Assembly: GCA_005786775.1 (NCBI GenBank)
Contig: SYDD01000259.1
Coordinates: forward strand, 1-11,860
Length of the DNA: 11,860 bases
Source of the DNA: Opitutaceae bacterium
Lineage (GTDB): Bacteria; Verrucomicrobiota; Verrucomicrobiia; Opitutales; Opitutaceae
Reading direction: 5' to 3'
Part shown: in pieces, positions 1-5,995 of the stretch
How the letters are laid out: every line of letters begins with the position of its first letter
How positions within the stretch are numbered: the first letter of the stretch is position 1
The notes under the pieces: model-generated
What the model was told of the DNA's origin: nothing
Database searches by the model: none
What the model saw: only the letters and a program-made list of their open reading frames with translations
Translations under genes and position numbers: made by a program

Positions 1-657
1 ACCATCCGCAGTCCGGTGCACATGATCGAGACGCTCAACAAGGTGATGCAGGTGCAGAAGCAGCTCCTGCAGGAGTACGGCCACGAGCCTACGCCCGAGG
101 AAGTCGCCGACGAGATGAACCTGCCCGTCGAGCGCGTGCAGCAGATTATGAAGATGGCGCAGCAGCCCATCTCCCTCCAGTCCCCGGTCGGCGATGGCGA
201 TGACACGAGCTTCGGCGACTTCATCGAGGACAAGTCTGCGGAAAACCCGTACGACATGACCGCCTACTCCCTGCTGCGGGAGAAGATCATCGACGTGCTC
301 GACACCTTGACCGAGCGCGAGCGGCGAGTGCTCTCGCTGCGCTTCGGGCTGGTCGACGGCTACAGCCGGACGCTCGAGGAAGTCGGCAAGCAGTTTAAGG
401 TCACGCGCGAGCGCATCCGGCAGATCGAGGCCAAGGCGCTCCGCAAGATGCGGCACCCGACCCGTATCCGGCAGCTGCACGGGTTCTTCGACGCGGAGCA
501 GATCGACAACGCCCAGAACCTGATGAAGGTCGCCGCGACCGCGCGTCCCCCGGGCGCTCCCCGCACCGGCGCCACGGGCGTGCCGTTCCCGCCGCACCCC
601 ACCCTCCCACCACGGCTACCGGGTGGCCTCGCCTTCCCACCCCTACCGAAGCCCTGA
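1..657 (+). CDS. rpoD: Primary sigma-70 factor RpoD, C-terminal part (5' end outside window)
   Basis: The reading frame is open from base 1, so the gene begins upstream; 218 residues are visible. The housekeeping sigma factor directs RNA polymerase to -10/-35 promoters. The visible part starts in the conserved TIRSPVHMIET stretch of region 3 and continues through region 3 (about residues 1-80). Region 4 follows (about residues 85-159), with TERERRVLSLRFGL, the helix-turn-helix around LEEVGKQFKVTRERIRQIE that reads the -35 element, and the closing KALRKMRHPTRIRQL. Most family members end within a few residues of this point. Here about 59 more residues follow, first FFDAEQIDNAQNLMK and then a proline/glycine-rich tail ending PPLPKP before TGA at 655-657. 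The identification is certain; the role of the tail is unknown. The next gene starts 21 bases later with no visible terminator between them. Confidence 0.95.
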   Translation, partial: TIRSPVHMIETLNKVMQVQKQLLQEYGHEPTPEEVADEMNLPVERVQQIMKMAQQPISLQSPVGDGDDTSFGDFIEDKSAENPYDMTAYSLLREKIIDVLDTLTERERRVLSLRFGLVDGYSRTLEEVGKQFKVTRERIRQIEAKALRKMRHPTRIRQLHGFFDAEQIDNAQNLMKVAATARPPGAPRTGATGVPFPPHPTLPPRLPGGLAFPPLPKP

Positions 658-678
658 CCGGGGCCCCGCAGCCCCGTC

Positions 679-1038
679 GTGATCCTACTCCGCGCCGTTC
701 TCCCTGGACTGGTGCTCCTAGCCGCCGGTTGCGTCGCGCCGCCGGCCGTCACGACGCCCCCTGAACCGCTCGCCCCCAGCACCCGGCTGGTGGTGGGCCG
801 GGTGCTCGAGGTCGATGCAGACCGCGGTTTCGCTTTCGTGGAGCTCGCCCCCGACGTACCCCGCCCCGCTCTCGTCTCAGGTACCCTACTCGTGGCGCGG
901 CGCCCGGATCTGAGCCCGGTTGCCACTCTCCGCACCTCCGCCCAAGTGCGCGGGCGTACTCTGGGCACCCGCGTGGCCTCCGGTACCCCACGCCGGGGCG
1001 ACGAGGTGGTCTGGGAGGCGCCGGTCGGGCCGGAGTAG
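679..1038 (+). CDS. Small predicted lipoprotein
   Basis: The product has 119 residues and a GTG start. The N-terminus has one Arg and then a hydrophobic stretch ending in the lipobox LLAAGC, with Cys18 as the predicted lipidation site, so the mature protein should be membrane-anchored and periplasmic. The rest is a single small, probably beta-rich domain. It opens with VVGRVLEVDADRGFAFVELA, has a middle section with VSGTLLVARR, and closes with GDEVVWEAP. This layout is typical of small lipoproteins with an SH3- or OB-like barrel, but I do not recognise a named family and assign no function. The GTG was chosen because it gives a complete signal peptide directly after the rpoD stop; no Shine-Dalgarno is visible. 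It lies between rpoD and tatA on the same strand and may be cotranscribed with either. Confidence 0.72.
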   Translation: MILLRAVLPGLVLLAAGCVAPPAVTTPPEPLAPSTRLVVGRVLEVDADRGFAFVELAPDVPRPALVSGTLLVARRPDLSPVATLRTSAQVRGRTLGTRVASGTPRRGDEVVWEAPVGPE

Positions 1039-1064
1039 GACAGCGCGGCGCGCACGGACAGCGC
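1038..1064 (+). repeat. Short 9-base direct repeat, 18-base period
   Basis: The sequence ggacagcgc occurs at 1038-1046 and again at 1056-1064, just after the lipoprotein stop and upstream of tatA. The copies are identical and 18 bases apart. It may be a chance event in GC-rich sequence or a binding site for a regulator; no function is assigned. Confidence 0.4.
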
Positions 1065-1082
1065 CGAGGCACCCTTTCCCGC

Positions 1083-1110
1083 TTTACAGTCTAAGACCTC
1101 GATCTAGCCT
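1083..1110 (+). promoter_or_regulatory. Weak candidate sigma-70 promoter for tatA
   Basis: A TTTACA (-35-like, 1083-1088, five of six consensus bases) is followed after 16 bases by TAGCCT (-10-like, 1105-1110, three of six). Transcription would start near 1117, only about 7 bases before the first tatA ATG at 1124. The mRNA would then be almost leaderless, or translation would begin at the second ATG, 1157. The -10 match is poor, so this is tentative. Confidence 0.22.
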
Positions 1111-1123
1111 CCCCCCCGCATCT

Positions 1124-1378
1124 ATGGCCTCCCTTCCCTCCCTCCCGCTCGCCTTTATGGGTCTGGGCCCGACCGAGCTGATCGTTATCCTGATCATTTT
1201 GCTCGTCCTCTTTGGCGGCTCCAAGCTCCCCGGCTTAGCCAAGGGCCTCGGGCAGTCGATTAAGGAGTTCAAAAAGGCCTCGAAGGAAGAGCAGGAGGCG
1301 GAGAAGCCGGCCCCGGTCGCCGAGGTCCCGAAGAAGGACCCCGCCGCGACCGCCGCCAAGCCGCCTGCGGCCAGCTGA
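1124..1378 (+). CDS. tatA: Sec-independent protein translocase TatA
   Basis: TatA is the pore-forming subunit of the twin-arginine translocase, which exports folded proteins across the inner membrane. The 84-residue product shows the whole family layout. There is a short periplasmic N-terminus, the GPTEL motif with its Glu at the start of the membrane helix, and a hydrophobic helix IVILIILLVLFG. The FGGSKLPGLAKGLG hinge and start of the amphipathic helix follow, then IKEFKKASKEEQ, and finally a charged and Ala/Pro-rich cytoplasmic tail. Two in-frame ATG starts are possible: 1124 (used here) and 1157, which gives 73 residues beginning MGLGPTELI as in many TatA proteins. Neither has a Shine-Dalgarno. 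No tatB or tatC is nearby, so the partners must be elsewhere. The gene is followed by a strong terminator, which separates it from mreB. Confidence 0.93.
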   Translation: MASLPSLPLAFMGLGPTELIVILIILLVLFGGSKLPGLAKGLGQSIKEFKKASKEEQEAEKPAPVAEVPKKDPAATAAKPPAAS

Positions 1379-1412
1379 GCGCCGGCCCTCGCGCCGGGCG
1401 CCCTGCCGCCTC

Positions 1413-1437
1413 GCCCCGCTTCCCGCGGGGCTTTTTT
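1413..1437 (+). terminator. Intrinsic terminator after tatA
   Basis: A perfect 7-bp stem pairs gccccgc (1413-1419) with gcggggc (1425-1431) around a 5-base loop (ttccc). Six T residues (1432-1437) follow directly. This is a textbook rho-independent terminator on the + strand, 35 bases after the tatA stop. A second, imperfect hairpin with one bulge (1379-1386 with 1393-1401) lies just upstream and may add to it. It separates the rpoD/tatA side from the mre block. Confidence 0.9.
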
Positions 1438-1478
1438 GGGTCCTGACGGAATGCACCGGTAGCGGGGCATTTACCTCG

Positions 1479-1507
1479 TTGACACCCCCCGGACGCGGAG
1501 ATTCGGT
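1479..1507 (+). promoter_or_regulatory. Candidate promoter for mreBCD-mrdA
   Basis: A perfect TTGACA (-35) lies at 1479-1484, downstream of the tatA terminator and 67 bases before the mreB ATG, where a promoter for the shape operon is expected. The -10 at 17-base spacing (1502-1507, TTCGGT) matches the consensus poorly, at its first and last bases only. The -35 and the position support it; the weak -10 leaves it uncertain. Confidence 0.35.
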
Positions 1508-1551
1508 ACCCCGACGGCCCGTCGCGCCCCCTCGCGCTCTGGACCGCCATC

Positions 1552-2550
1552 ATGGCGAACATCTTCGGCTACTTCTCGAACGACATCGGGATCGACCTCG
1601 GCACGGCCAACACCCTCGTCTACGTGAAGGGGAAGGGCATCGTGCTCCGGGAGCCGTCGGTGGTCGCCCTCGACACCACCACCCGCAAGGTTCTGGCGGT
1701 GGGCGATGAGGCGAAGCGCATGCTCGGCCGCACCCCCGGTAACATCACGGCCATCCGACCGATGAAGGACGGCGTGATTGCGGACTTCGACGTCACCGAG
1801 GAGATGCTGCGCTACTTCATCCGCAAGGTCTCCAACTCTGCCTTCCGCGCACCGCCGCACGTCGTCATCGCCATCCCCTCCGGCATTACCGAAGTGGAAA
1901 AGCGCGCCGTGATGGAATCAGCGACGCACGCGGGCGCCCGCAGCGTGGAGACGATCCCGGAGCCGATGGCCGCCGCGATCGGGGTCGGCCTACCGATCGA
2001 AGAGCCCGCGGCCAACATGATTGTGGACATCGGGGGCGGCACGACCGAAATCGCGATCATCTCGCTCTCCGGTATCGTGTTCTCGAAGTCGATCCGCGTG
2101 GCCGGCGACGAGCTCGACGGGGCGATCATCAGCTATATGAAGCGGGCCTACAACCTGCTCATCGGCGAGCGCACCGCGGAAGAGATCAAGTTAAACCTCG
2201 GCTCCGCCTACCCGCTCGAGGAGGAGCTGACGATGGAGGTTAAGGGCCGCGACTCCGTGGCCGGCCTTCCGAAGACGATCCAGGTCACCTCCCAGGAAAT
2301 CCGCGAGGCCCTCGCCGACACCGTCGCGGCGATTGTTGATGCGGTGCGGGTCACGCTCGAGCGCTGCCCACCGGAACTCTCGGCGGACCTCGTGGACCGG
2401 GGCTTCGTGATGGCCGGAGGCGGGGCGCTGATCCGCGGTATCGACAAGCTGCTGAGCGAGAAGACCGGCCTGCCCGTGACCGTCTCGGATGACCCCCTGT
2501 CGGCCGTGGCCAACGGCACCGGCGCGTACCTGGAGAACAAGAGCGGCTAA
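1552..2550 (+). CDS. mreB: Rod shape-determining protein MreB, actin-like
   Basis: MreB is the bacterial actin that polymerises under the inner membrane and positions the elongasome for sidewall synthesis. The 332-residue product is close to the family's usual length. It begins with a short amphipathic membrane-binding stretch, MANIFGYFSND. The ATPase motifs follow: phosphate loop 1 IDLGTANTL (DLGTANT at residues 15-21), phosphate loop 2 VDIGGGTTEIA (Asp159 onward), and the adenosine loop VMAGGGALIRG (Gly289-291). The region EPMAAAIGVGLP preceding phosphate loop 2 is also intact. The ATG was chosen because it gives the standard N-terminus; the upstream bases contain no Shine-Dalgarno. It heads the mreB-mreC-mreD-mrdA block and has the first promoter-like signal after the tatA terminator. 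Nothing in the protein looks degraded. Confidence 0.98.
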   Translation: MANIFGYFSNDIGIDLGTANTLVYVKGKGIVLREPSVVALDTTTRKVLAVGDEAKRMLGRTPGNITAIRPMKDGVIADFDVTEEMLRYFIRKVSNSAFRAPPHVVIAIPSGITEVEKRAVMESATHAGARSVETIPEPMAAAIGVGLPIEEPAANMIVDIGGGTTEIAIISLSGIVFSKSIRVAGDELDGAIISYMKRAYNLLIGERTAEEIKLNLGSAYPLEEELTMEVKGRDSVAGLPKTIQVTSQEIREALADTVAAIVDAVRVTLERCPPELSADLVDRGFVMAGGGALIRGIDKLLSEKTGLPVTVSDDPLSAVANGTGAYLENKSG

Positions 2551-2560
2551 TGCCGCCCGC

Positions 2561-2596
2561 GGGCCGGTTCAGGTAATCCTGCCCCGCCGGCGGCCC
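2561..2596 (+). other. Potential two-part hairpin in the mreB-mreC spacer
   Basis: The 56-base spacer can fold into an outer 6-bp stem, gggccg (2561-2566) with cggccc (2591-2596). An inner 4-bp stem, cagg (2570-2573) with cctg (2578-2581), sits around the loop taat. No T-tract follows, so it is not a standard terminator. It could lower readthrough or protect the mreB mRNA end so that MreB is made in excess over MreC/MreD; that is inference. Confidence 0.35.
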
Positions 2597-2606
2597 CTTT
2601 CCGCCC

Positions 2607-3461
2607 GTGCCGTTTAAACGCATCAGCCAGGCGAACCCGCTCCTGACCCTCGGGCTGATTGTCGCGGCTTGGCTGCTGTTACCGACCGCCGTCAAGACGG
2701 TCGCGCGCGCCAGTTTCTTCGAGCTGACGGCGCCGGTGACCCTCGCCGCTTCCCGAGTGCGCGACCTGCAGGACTTCTGGGCGCTGCGGGCGCGATCGCG
2801 GACGGAGCTGATCGAGGCCGGTCGGGACCTCGCGCGCGTCAACGCATCCTTTGAGCTCGCCGTGCAGCAGAACGGGGAACTGCGGGCGGAGGTGGCCCGC
2901 CTCGAAGAACTCCTGCGCCTCTCGCCGCTGCGCGACCACCGGCTGGAGCACGCTCGGGTTGCCCGCCGCGACTTCTCCGGCTGGTGGCAGCGCATCGTAA
3001 TCCGCAAGGGCCGCGACCACGAGATCCCCGTCGGCGCCCCCGTGGTCTTCTCCGGCGGTGTCGTTGGCCGCGTGTCCGAGGTTCACGCGACCACGGCGGT
3101 CGTGGAACTCATCAGCAGCCCGACCATGCGTCTCGCCGGGGTCGTGGAAGGTGACACTCGCCCGATCAGCTTTCAGGGTGGCGTCAACCCGACCCTCGCG
3201 CCGCCGCGCGGGGTGGTGGAACTGATGCCGCTCGATATCATCGCGAGCCCCGCGGTCCCCAAACGCCTCGTCACGGCAGGTTTCGGGGGCGTGTTCCCGC
3301 CCGGGTTGACCCTCGGCACCATTATCCGGGCGGATCTTGCCAGCGACGGTCTGTTCAAGTCAGGCGAGGTGGCGCTGGATCCGCGCCTCGGCACGCTGAC
3401 CGAAGTGAGCGTGCTGGTGCCAGTCGCGCCCGCGTCCGCCCCGGTGCGCGCCACACCCTGA
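2607..3461 (+). CDS. mreC: Rod shape-determining protein MreC
   Basis: MreC is a bitopic periplasmic scaffold that binds and activates PBP2 in the elongasome. The product has 284 residues and a GTG start. It has a short cytoplasmic N-terminus, one transmembrane helix (about residues 12-29, LLTLGLIVAAWLLLP), and a coiled-coil segment (about 45-105). The coiled coil is rich in Arg/Glu/Leu and ends VARLEELLRL. Two beta domains follow, with the typical motifs GWWQRIVIRKG, GAPVVFSGGVVGRVSEV and LVTAGFGGVFPPGLTLGTI. Family members use the same order. The GTG was chosen because it gives the standard short N-terminus before the membrane helix; no Shine-Dalgarno is seen. mreD starts 10 bases downstream, so the two are surely cotranscribed. 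The last residues (PASAPVRATP) are a low-complexity tail. Confidence 0.95.
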   Translation: MPFKRISQANPLLTLGLIVAAWLLLPTAVKTVARASFFELTAPVTLAASRVRDLQDFWALRARSRTELIEAGRDLARVNASFELAVQQNGELRAEVARLEELLRLSPLRDHRLEHARVARRDFSGWWQRIVIRKGRDHEIPVGAPVVFSGGVVGRVSEVHATTAVVELISSPTMRLAGVVEGDTRPISFQGGVNPTLAPPRGVVELMPLDIIASPAVPKRLVTAGFGGVFPPGLTLGTIIRADLASDGLFKSGEVALDPRLGTLTEVSVLVPVAPASAPVRATP

Positions 3462-3471
3462 GCCCCCCGCG

Positions 3472-3990
3472 ATGCGCCGCGTGATCATTCTCCTGCTGAC
3501 GCAGGTGCTCCTCTGGGCCCTGCTGGCCGAGCTCAACCACGGGCTCTCCGGCTGGCAGGTGCACGTCTTCGGCGGGGCGCTTTTCGTGGTGTACCCAGCG
3601 CTCTACCTCGGTCGGAAGGAAGGCCTGCTGGTGGCGGCTTGGGCCGGTCTCCTCTGCGACGCGCACTCCCCCGTGGCCTTCGGCACCCACGGGCTGCTCT
3701 TCGCCGCCGCCCACCTGCTGCTCTTTCGCGCCCGCGAGCGCGTGCCACGTCACGATCCGGTCTCGCAGATCCTGGTCGTGCTCTTCACCAACCTCGCGCT
3801 CTTCCTCGGTCTCAGTCTATTCCGCCTGCTCGTGGCGCCGGCGCCCGGCGGCGCTTGGGGTCGGCTCCTGCCCGACCTGGTCGCTTCGCAGGTCACGCTG
3901 GCCCTTGGGGCTGTCTGGTTCCTCGGTCTCCAAGACCGCCTCGTGCGCCTCGGGGACGTATGGGCCGCTTTGCGCGGGCACCGCGATTGA
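3472..3990 (+). CDS. mreD: Rod shape-determining protein MreD
   Basis: MreD is a small polytopic inner-membrane protein that acts with MreC in controlling PBP2. The 172-residue product is almost wholly hydrophobic, with about five to six membrane helices: residues 4-22, 32-48, 50-66, 70-86, 97-117 and 135-153. The most recognisable conserved part is GLLCDAHSPVAFGTHG, which corresponds to the family's G-L-L-x-D motif followed by a Gly-containing turn. The ATG lies 10 bases after the mreC stop, without a clear Shine-Dalgarno. Its stop codon (3988-3990) is part of the ribosome binding site of mrdA, so the two genes are probably coupled in translation. MreD is poorly conserved in sequence; position and topology carry much of this call. 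Confidence 0.9.
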   Translation: MRRVIILLLTQVLLWALLAELNHGLSGWQVHVFGGALFVVYPALYLGRKEGLLVAAWAGLLCDAHSPVAFGTHGLLFAAAHLLLFRARERVPRHDPVSQILVVLFTNLALFLGLSLFRLLVAPAPGGAWGRLLPDLVASQVTLALGAVWFLGLQDRLVRLGDVWAALRGHRD

Positions 3991-3993
3991 GGA
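3988..3993 (+). promoter_or_regulatory. Shine-Dalgarno fixing the mrdA GTG start
   Basis: The hexamer TGAGGA lies 7 bases before the GTG at 4001 and includes the stop codon of mreD. It supports 4001 as the start over the more upstream in-frame start at 3905, which would add 32 residues overlapping mreD. Confidence 0.65.
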
Positions 3994-4000
3994 TCCCTCC

Positions 4001-5995
4001 GTGGCTGCACCCTCCTCCCCCACCCCGTCTGGCCAGGCGCCCGGGCTCACGATCGAGCAGCGGCGGGCCCACGACCCGCGCGTCACTTTCTTCCACGTGC
4101 TCGTGGCGTTGGCGTTGGTGGTCCTCGCCAGCGGGCTCGCTTATCAGCAGCTCCTGAAGGTTGATACCCACGCCGAGGCGGAGCGGGTGCAGAACCAGCG
4201 GCGGATCGTCCACCCGGGCCCGCGCGGGCAGATCCTCGACCGCGAGGGTCGGGTCCTCGCCGGCAACCGGCCCCGCTTCTCCGTACGGCTACTGCTCGAC
4301 GCCCTGCGCCTCGAGATCCGCACGGAGCAGATCCGGATTCGCCGCAATTACCGGCAGCTTGACGACGCTGCGGCCGGAGACCTCCCCAGCGCGGTCCAGA
4401 TCCTCCAAATCGCGCGCGCCACGGTCGTGCAGCGGTACCTCGACCAGGTGAACGCGCTCATCGGGCGCGAGGAGAAGGTCGATGCGCGGGACCTCGACCG
4501 CCATTTCGCCCGCGAGCTGCTCCTGCCGTACACGCTACTCGATAACCTCGCGCCCGCCGAATACGCGCGCCTGCTTGAGGGCCTTCCGGTCAACTCCCCC
4601 GCCCAGGTGCATACCGCGAGCGTGCGGCACCACCCCCACAATTCCGCCGCGGCCCACGCTCTGGGCTACGTAGGCACGGGTGACGCCGGCGAGATCGAGG
4701 ACTTCCCCGGGGGCGACCTGCGCACGTTCAAGATGAAGGGCACCGTCGGGCGCGACGGCATCGAGAAGCGCCTCGATGACCAGCTCCAAGGCGAGGCCGG
4801 CGGCGCGATCTTCCGCGTCGATCCGGCGGGCAACCGCATCCACCCGCCGCTCCAACAAGTGTTGCCCCGGGCGGGCCAGGACGTGCGGCTCGCCCTCGAC
4901 CTCGACTTGCAGCTGGCCGCCGAGGCCCGCCTCGCCGAGACCGAGATGGCGGGCGCCGCGGTCGCGCTGGACGTCCGCACTGGCGAGGTCCTGGTGCTCG
5001 CCAGTAAGCCGGACTACGACCTCAACACCTTCTCGCCGCGCCTCAGCGCCGCAACCGCGGCAGACATCACCGCCCGCGGTGCGTGGTTCAAGCGCGCCAT
5101 TCAAGGGGTCTACAAACCCGGCTCGACCTTCAAGGTCCTCACCGCTGTCGCCGGCCTCCGCGCGGGTACCCTCGACCCAGCGGCTAAGATTAGCTGCGAT
5201 GGCTCGATGCGCGTGGGCACCCGCTCGTTCTCCTGCCACGACGGTGCCGCGCACGGCGAAGTGGACCTCGTCACCGCCATCACTAAAAGCTGCAACGTCT
5301 ACTTTTACCGGGCCGGCCTAGAGATGGGTCCGGAGGTGATCGCGCGCGAGGCGCGGCGCTTCCACCTCGACCAGCCGACGGGTATCGAGCTGCCGGACGA
5401 GACGCGCCGGATGCTCATCCCAGACCCAGCCTGGAAACGCCGCCTGACCGGCGAAGGTTGGGCGAGCGGCGATACCGTACAGCTCGCGATCGGCCAGGGC
5501 TTCGTCGACGTGACTCCGCTGCAGATGGCCTGCTTCGCCGCCTCAATCGCGCGCGACCAAGTCTGGACCCAACCCTATTTGCTACACGACCCGGCTCGCC
5601 CGCCGCAGCGGCACGAGGGCACCGGCCTGAACCCAGCCCAGCGGGCGGCACTCCTGCAGGGAATGGAGCAGGTGACGCAGCGGCCACACGGGACCGCCCG
5701 GATCTTCCAGGATCCGCGGGTACTGGCGCCGTTGCCCGGGCTGCGGCTGGCCGCGAAGACGGGCACTGCGCAGAAGCAGGATCCGAAAGGGATGATCAAT
5801 TTCGCTTGGCTGATCGCGTTCGCACCGGTCGACGACCCGCGCATCGCGGTTGCGGTGGCGATCGAGGGCGACACGCCGGGCGAGGAGACGGGTGGCGGCC
5901 GGTACGCCACGCCAGTGGCCCACGCGATCTTCAAGGCGTGGCTGGAGAAGCGGAATCGTCCTCCCGGCCTGCCGGTGCAGTTCAGGAACGGTTGA
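4001..5995 (+). CDS. mrdA: Penicillin-binding protein 2, elongasome transpeptidase
   Basis: PBP2 cross-links new peptidoglycan in the lateral wall. The product has 664 residues and a GTG start. Residues 1-28 are cytoplasmic and Pro-rich, and one membrane helix spans about 29-48. The class B dimerisation/anchor region begins RGQILDREGRVLAGN (residues 75-89). The transpeptidase domain carries all three catalytic motifs: S-T-F-K with nucleophile Ser375 and Lys378, S-C-N at 430-432, and K-T-G at 586-588. Typical family stretches are also present, such as HALGYVG, KGTVGRDGIEKRLDD and IGQGFVDVTPLQMA. The section between the anchor start and HALGYVG is longer than in E. coli PBP2. The segment of about residues 100-180 looks mostly helical. 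It follows mreD directly, with its Shine-Dalgarno inside the mreD stop. Its last 14 bases overlap the end of the convergent transglutaminase gene. Confidence 0.96.
   Translation: MAAPSSPTPSGQAPGLTIEQRRAHDPRVTFFHVLVALALVVLASGLAYQQLLKVDTHAEAERVQNQRRIVHPGPRGQILDREGRVLAGNRPRFSVRLLLDALRLEIRTEQIRIRRNYRQLDDAAAGDLPSAVQILQIARATVVQRYLDQVNALIGREEKVDARDLDRHFARELLLPYTLLDNLAPAEYARLLEGLPVNSPAQVHTASVRHHPHNSAAAHALGYVGTGDAGEIEDFPGGDLRTFKMKGTVGRDGIEKRLDDQLQGEAGGAIFRVDPAGNRIHPPLQQVLPRAGQDVRLALDLDLQLAAEARLAETEMAGAAVALDVRTGEVLVLASKPDYDLNTFSPRLSAATAADITARGAWFKRAIQGVYKPGSTFKVLTAVAGLRAGTLDPAAKISCDGSMRVGTRSFSCHDGAAHGEVDLVTAITKSCNVYFYRAGLEMGPEVIAREARRFHLDQPTGIELPDETRRMLIPDPAWKRRLTGEGWASGDTVQLAIGQGFVDVTPLQMACFAASIARDQVWTQPYLLHDPARPPQRHEGTGLNPAQRAALLQGMEQVTQRPHGTARIFQDPRVLAPLPGLRLAAKTGTAQKQDPKGMINFAWLIAFAPVDDPRIAVAVAIEGDTPGEETGGGRYATPVAHAIFKAWLEKRNRPPGLPVQFRNG

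Noticed and set aside
659..676. Possible hairpin cgggg/ccccg after the rpoD stop
   Set aside because: The stem is only 5 bp, there is no T-tract and it overlaps alternative pairings, so it is not a supported terminator.
360..1055. 231-codon - strand frame opposite the rpoD end and the lipoprotein
   Set aside because: Arg/Ser/Gly-rich composition and an antisense position to the sigma region 4 coding sequence mark it as a shadow.
3905..4000. N-terminal extension of PBP2 from an upstream in-frame start at 3905
   Set aside because: It would overlap mreD by 86 bases, while GTG 4001 has a good Shine-Dalgarno and gives a normal cytoplasmic N-terminus.
4535..5254. Long open frame on the - strand inside mrdA
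   Set aside because: It is antisense to the well-supported PBP2 transpeptidase domain, has no recognisable motif, and is expected in GC-rich coding sequence.
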